From UBA1195 sp045598025 (lineage in GTDB: Bacteria; Bacteroidota; Bacteroidia; Bacteroidales; WCHB1-69): a stretch of DNA of 23,772 nucleotides. The translations under genes were made by a program, and so were the position numbers. Positions 22,380 through 23,772 of the stretch are shown in pieces. Every line of letters starts with the position of its first letter. Position 1 is the first letter of the stretch. Under the pieces are notes generated by a model. That model saw only the letters and a list, made by a program, of their open reading frames with translations, ran no database searches and was not told where the DNA came from. The stretch covers positions 1-23,772 of the forward strand of contig JAZLLH010000004.1 of assembly GCA_045598025.1 (NCBI GenBank), written 5' to 3'.

Positions 22380-23399
22380 ATGAAGACCGCTGTCGTTATA
22401 TTGAATTGGAACGGAAGGAAATTGCTGGAGACCTTCCTCCCCTCTGTTGTAGACTACCATAACAGTGATACAGGGATATTTGTTGCAGACAACGCATCCA
22501 GCGACGATTCTGTGGATTTTCTCCGGAAAAATTATCCGCAAGTCGGTTTGATTCTTTTGGATAAAAATTACGGATTCGCAGAGGGATACAATCGGGCCCT
22601 GCAGCAAATCCAGGCAGAATATTTCTGCCTGCTGAATTCTGATGTGGAAGTCGGTCCGAATTGGATAGAACCTGTGACAGAATACATGGACGCCCATAAA
22701 GAGGTAGCCGTCTGTCAGCCCAAACTTCTGTCTCAATTGGATAAAGGCAGTTTTGAATATGCAGGCGCAGCCGGTGGTTACATTGACCGTTTCGGATACC
22801 CCTTCTGCAAGGGACGCCTGTTTTCCACTTTGGAAAAAGACGAAGGACAATACAATCGGACCAGCGAAATATTCTGGGCAACCGGAGCCTGCATGTTCGT
22901 CCGCTCAGAAATATACCGGCTGTTGGGCGGACTGGATGCCGATTTCTTTGCTCACATGGAAGAAATCGATTTCTGCTGGCGCGTCAAAAATGCCGGATAC
23001 AGCGTATGCTGTTGCCCAAACTCCACCGTATACCATTTGGGAGGGGCCACTCTTCCTCCATCTTCTTCCAAAAAGACTTTCCTCAATTTTCGCAATAACT
23101 GGCTGATGTTGTATAAAAACCTGCCGAAAAAAAGGCTTCTGACCGTATTCGCAGTACGGTGGGCAAGCGATGTGTTGGCCGCATTTCGGTTTCTGACAGA
23201 TACGGGATGGGGTGATTTTCATGCCGTTTTCAAAGCCCACAGAGCATTTTTCCGCATGCTTCCAAAGACCAGGGAAAAACGCAGGCTCATCCGTCCCAAA
23301 GGCAATATTTCCTGTATGTACCAGGGAAATCTGGTCGTGGATTATTACCTGAAAGGGAAACGGCATTTTTCCGATCTGGACGAGCAGAATTTCCTGTAA
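22380..23399 (+). CDS. GT2-family glycosyltransferase
   Basis: This is a glycosyltransferase of family 2, probably adding a sugar to a cell-surface glycan. The 339-residue protein has the GT-A markers: VVILNWNG near 5-12, VADNASSDDS at 35-44, YGFAEGYNRA (64-73), LLNSDVEV with the DxD-like Ser87-Asp88 site (84-91), WATGACMFVRSEIYRLLGG, and the acceptor-site AHMEEIDFCWRV (191-202, with Glu194 and Asp197). It resembles rhamnosyltransferase-type GT2 proteins, but donor and acceptor cannot be read from the sequence. ATG 22380 follows a -7 box by 20 bases, and a start at 22236 would swallow that promoter. It has no other glycan genes beside it and shares a terminator with the convergent S46 peptidase gene. 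Confidence 0.9.
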   Translation: MKTAVVILNWNGRKLLETFLPSVVDYHNSDTGIFVADNASSDDSVDFLRKNYPQVGLILLDKNYGFAEGYNRALQQIQAEYFCLLNSDVEVGPNWIEPVTEYMDAHKEVAVCQPKLLSQLDKGSFEYAGAAGGYIDRFGYPFCKGRLFSTLEKDEGQYNRTSEIFWATGACMFVRSEIYRLLGGLDADFFAHMEEIDFCWRVKNAGYSVCCCPNSTVYHLGGATLPPSSSKKTFLNFRNNWLMLYKNLPKKRLLTVFAVRWASDVLAAFRFLTDTGWGDFHAVFKAHRAFFRMLPKTREKRRLIRPKGNISCMYQGNLVVDYYLKGKRHFSDLDEQNFL

Positions 23400-23456
23400 A
23401 TCGTGCCCAAACCGCTGATACCTCTTTTCCTTATTCCGCACACTCAGCCGAAAACA

Positions 23457-23483
23457 AAAATTCCCCGCAATGCGGGGAATTTT
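23457..23483. terminator. Bidirectional hairpin terminator
   Basis: AAAATTCCCCGC (23457-23468) pairs perfectly with GCGGGGAATTTT (23472-23483) around a three-base loop. A-rich and T-rich flanks on the two sides let it end both the plus-strand glycosyltransferase and the minus-strand S46 peptidase transcripts. Confidence 0.9.
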
Positions 23484-23511
23484 CTTGTGGATTCACGAAG
23501 ACGGACATTGC

Positions 23512-23772
23512 TTATTTCACAATGTTCATTTCGCGGATCAGATTGGTGGCTCCGGCGTATACATCAATGGTAAACAGCACATAGCGCACATCTACACAGA
23601 TGCAGCGCTGCAGATTTTCCTCGAAGTCGATATCTCCGGACATGGCTTCACTATTGCCATCGAATGCCAGACCGATCAGTTCGCCATTGGCATTGATGAC
23701 GGGAGAACCGGAGTTTCCACCGGTAATGTCGTTATCGGTGATGAAGCAGGTGACCAATTCACCCTTTTCGTT
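23512..23772 (-). CDS. S46-family dipeptidyl-peptidase, C-terminal fragment (DPP7-like), cut by window edge
   Basis: Only the last 86 residues are in the window; the gene continues beyond the right edge. They contain the S46 catalytic serine motif ITGGNSGSPV, followed by LIGLAFDGNSEAMSGDIDFE and the closing LQRCICVDVRYVLFTID, all strongly typical of this family. S46 enzymes are periplasmic serine peptidases that release dipeptides from the N termini of oligopeptides in Bacteroidota. The residue 18 after the catalytic Ser is Gly, as in DPP7-type enzymes with broad, hydrophobic P1 preference; DPP11-type enzymes have Arg or Ser there. The last residues are MNIVK. Confidence 0.93.
   Translation of the reverse strand, partial: NEKGELVTCFITDNDITGGNSGSPVINANGELIGLAFDGNSEAMSGDIDFEENLQRCICVDVRYVLFTIDVYAGATNLIREMNIVK

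Noticed and set aside
1..23772. CRISPR arrays, insertion sequences, phage genes, tRNA/rRNA genes, toxin-antitoxin or defence clusters
   Set aside because: I read both strands for regular repeats, transposase motifs, cloverleaf-like segments and known defence domains and found none; the composition and gene content are those of a core chromosomal region.

Overview
The window looks like a chromosomal segment from a member of the order Bacteroidales (phylum Bacteroidota). Four things point there: two proteins with type IX secretion C-terminal signals (a 1,677-residue PKD-repeat protein with a CHU_C/type B tail and a 251-residue protein with a type A tail); promoter -7 elements of the Bacteroidota form TAnnTTTG in front of several genes, with weak or absent Shine-Dalgarno sites; an ATP synthase cluster that lacks beta and epsilon and whose subunit a carries a long N-terminal domain; and an S46 dipeptidyl-peptidase. 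I cannot fix the genus from sequence alone.

Layout. 1-5202: a giant secreted PKD-repeat protein. 5303-7466: kbl-tdh, a two-gene threonine catabolism operon (threonine to aminoketobutyrate to glycine plus acetyl-CoA), closed by a strong terminator. 7514-7952: a gene-poor stretch with an operator-like inverted repeat. 7953-9342: a small type IX cargo protein and a lipoprotein of unknown function, closed by a second terminator. 9489-14647: atpB-atpE-atpF-atpH-atpA-atpG. 14654-16836: a DUF1573 lipoprotein, yajC, a short YbbR-like membrane protein and a YhcC-type radical SAM protein follow with gaps of 1-10 bases and no visible terminator, so they may share the ATP synthase transcript. 16839-18911, minus strand: hup (HU), a 29-codon AURKAIP1/COX24-type ribosomal-protein gene, a strong hairpin terminator, and then rng (RNase E/G). 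19193-20268, minus strand: a DksA-like regulator translationally coupled to lspA. 20444-20866: tsaE. 20876-22252, minus: a stand-alone sufD. 22380-23399: a GT2 glycosyltransferase. 23512 to the right edge, minus: the C-terminal part of an S46 (DPP7-type) peptidase.

Most genes are housekeeping: energy (ATP synthase), translation and RNA (tsaE, COX24-type protein, rng, hup), envelope biogenesis (lspA, yajC, glycosyltransferase), Fe-S assembly (sufD) and amino acid or peptide use (kbl, tdh, S46 peptidase). I found no CRISPR array, insertion sequence, phage gene, rRNA, tRNA or recognisable defence system. The points most worth a second look are non-coding or small: a perfect 18-bp palindrome between dksA and tsaE, a terminator placed directly before rng, a hairpin between atpE and atpF, an imperfect tandem repeat just before atpB, the 29-aa basic gene, a Cys/His cluster in the extra-membrane domain of AtpB, and a CxxCxxC tail on SufD.
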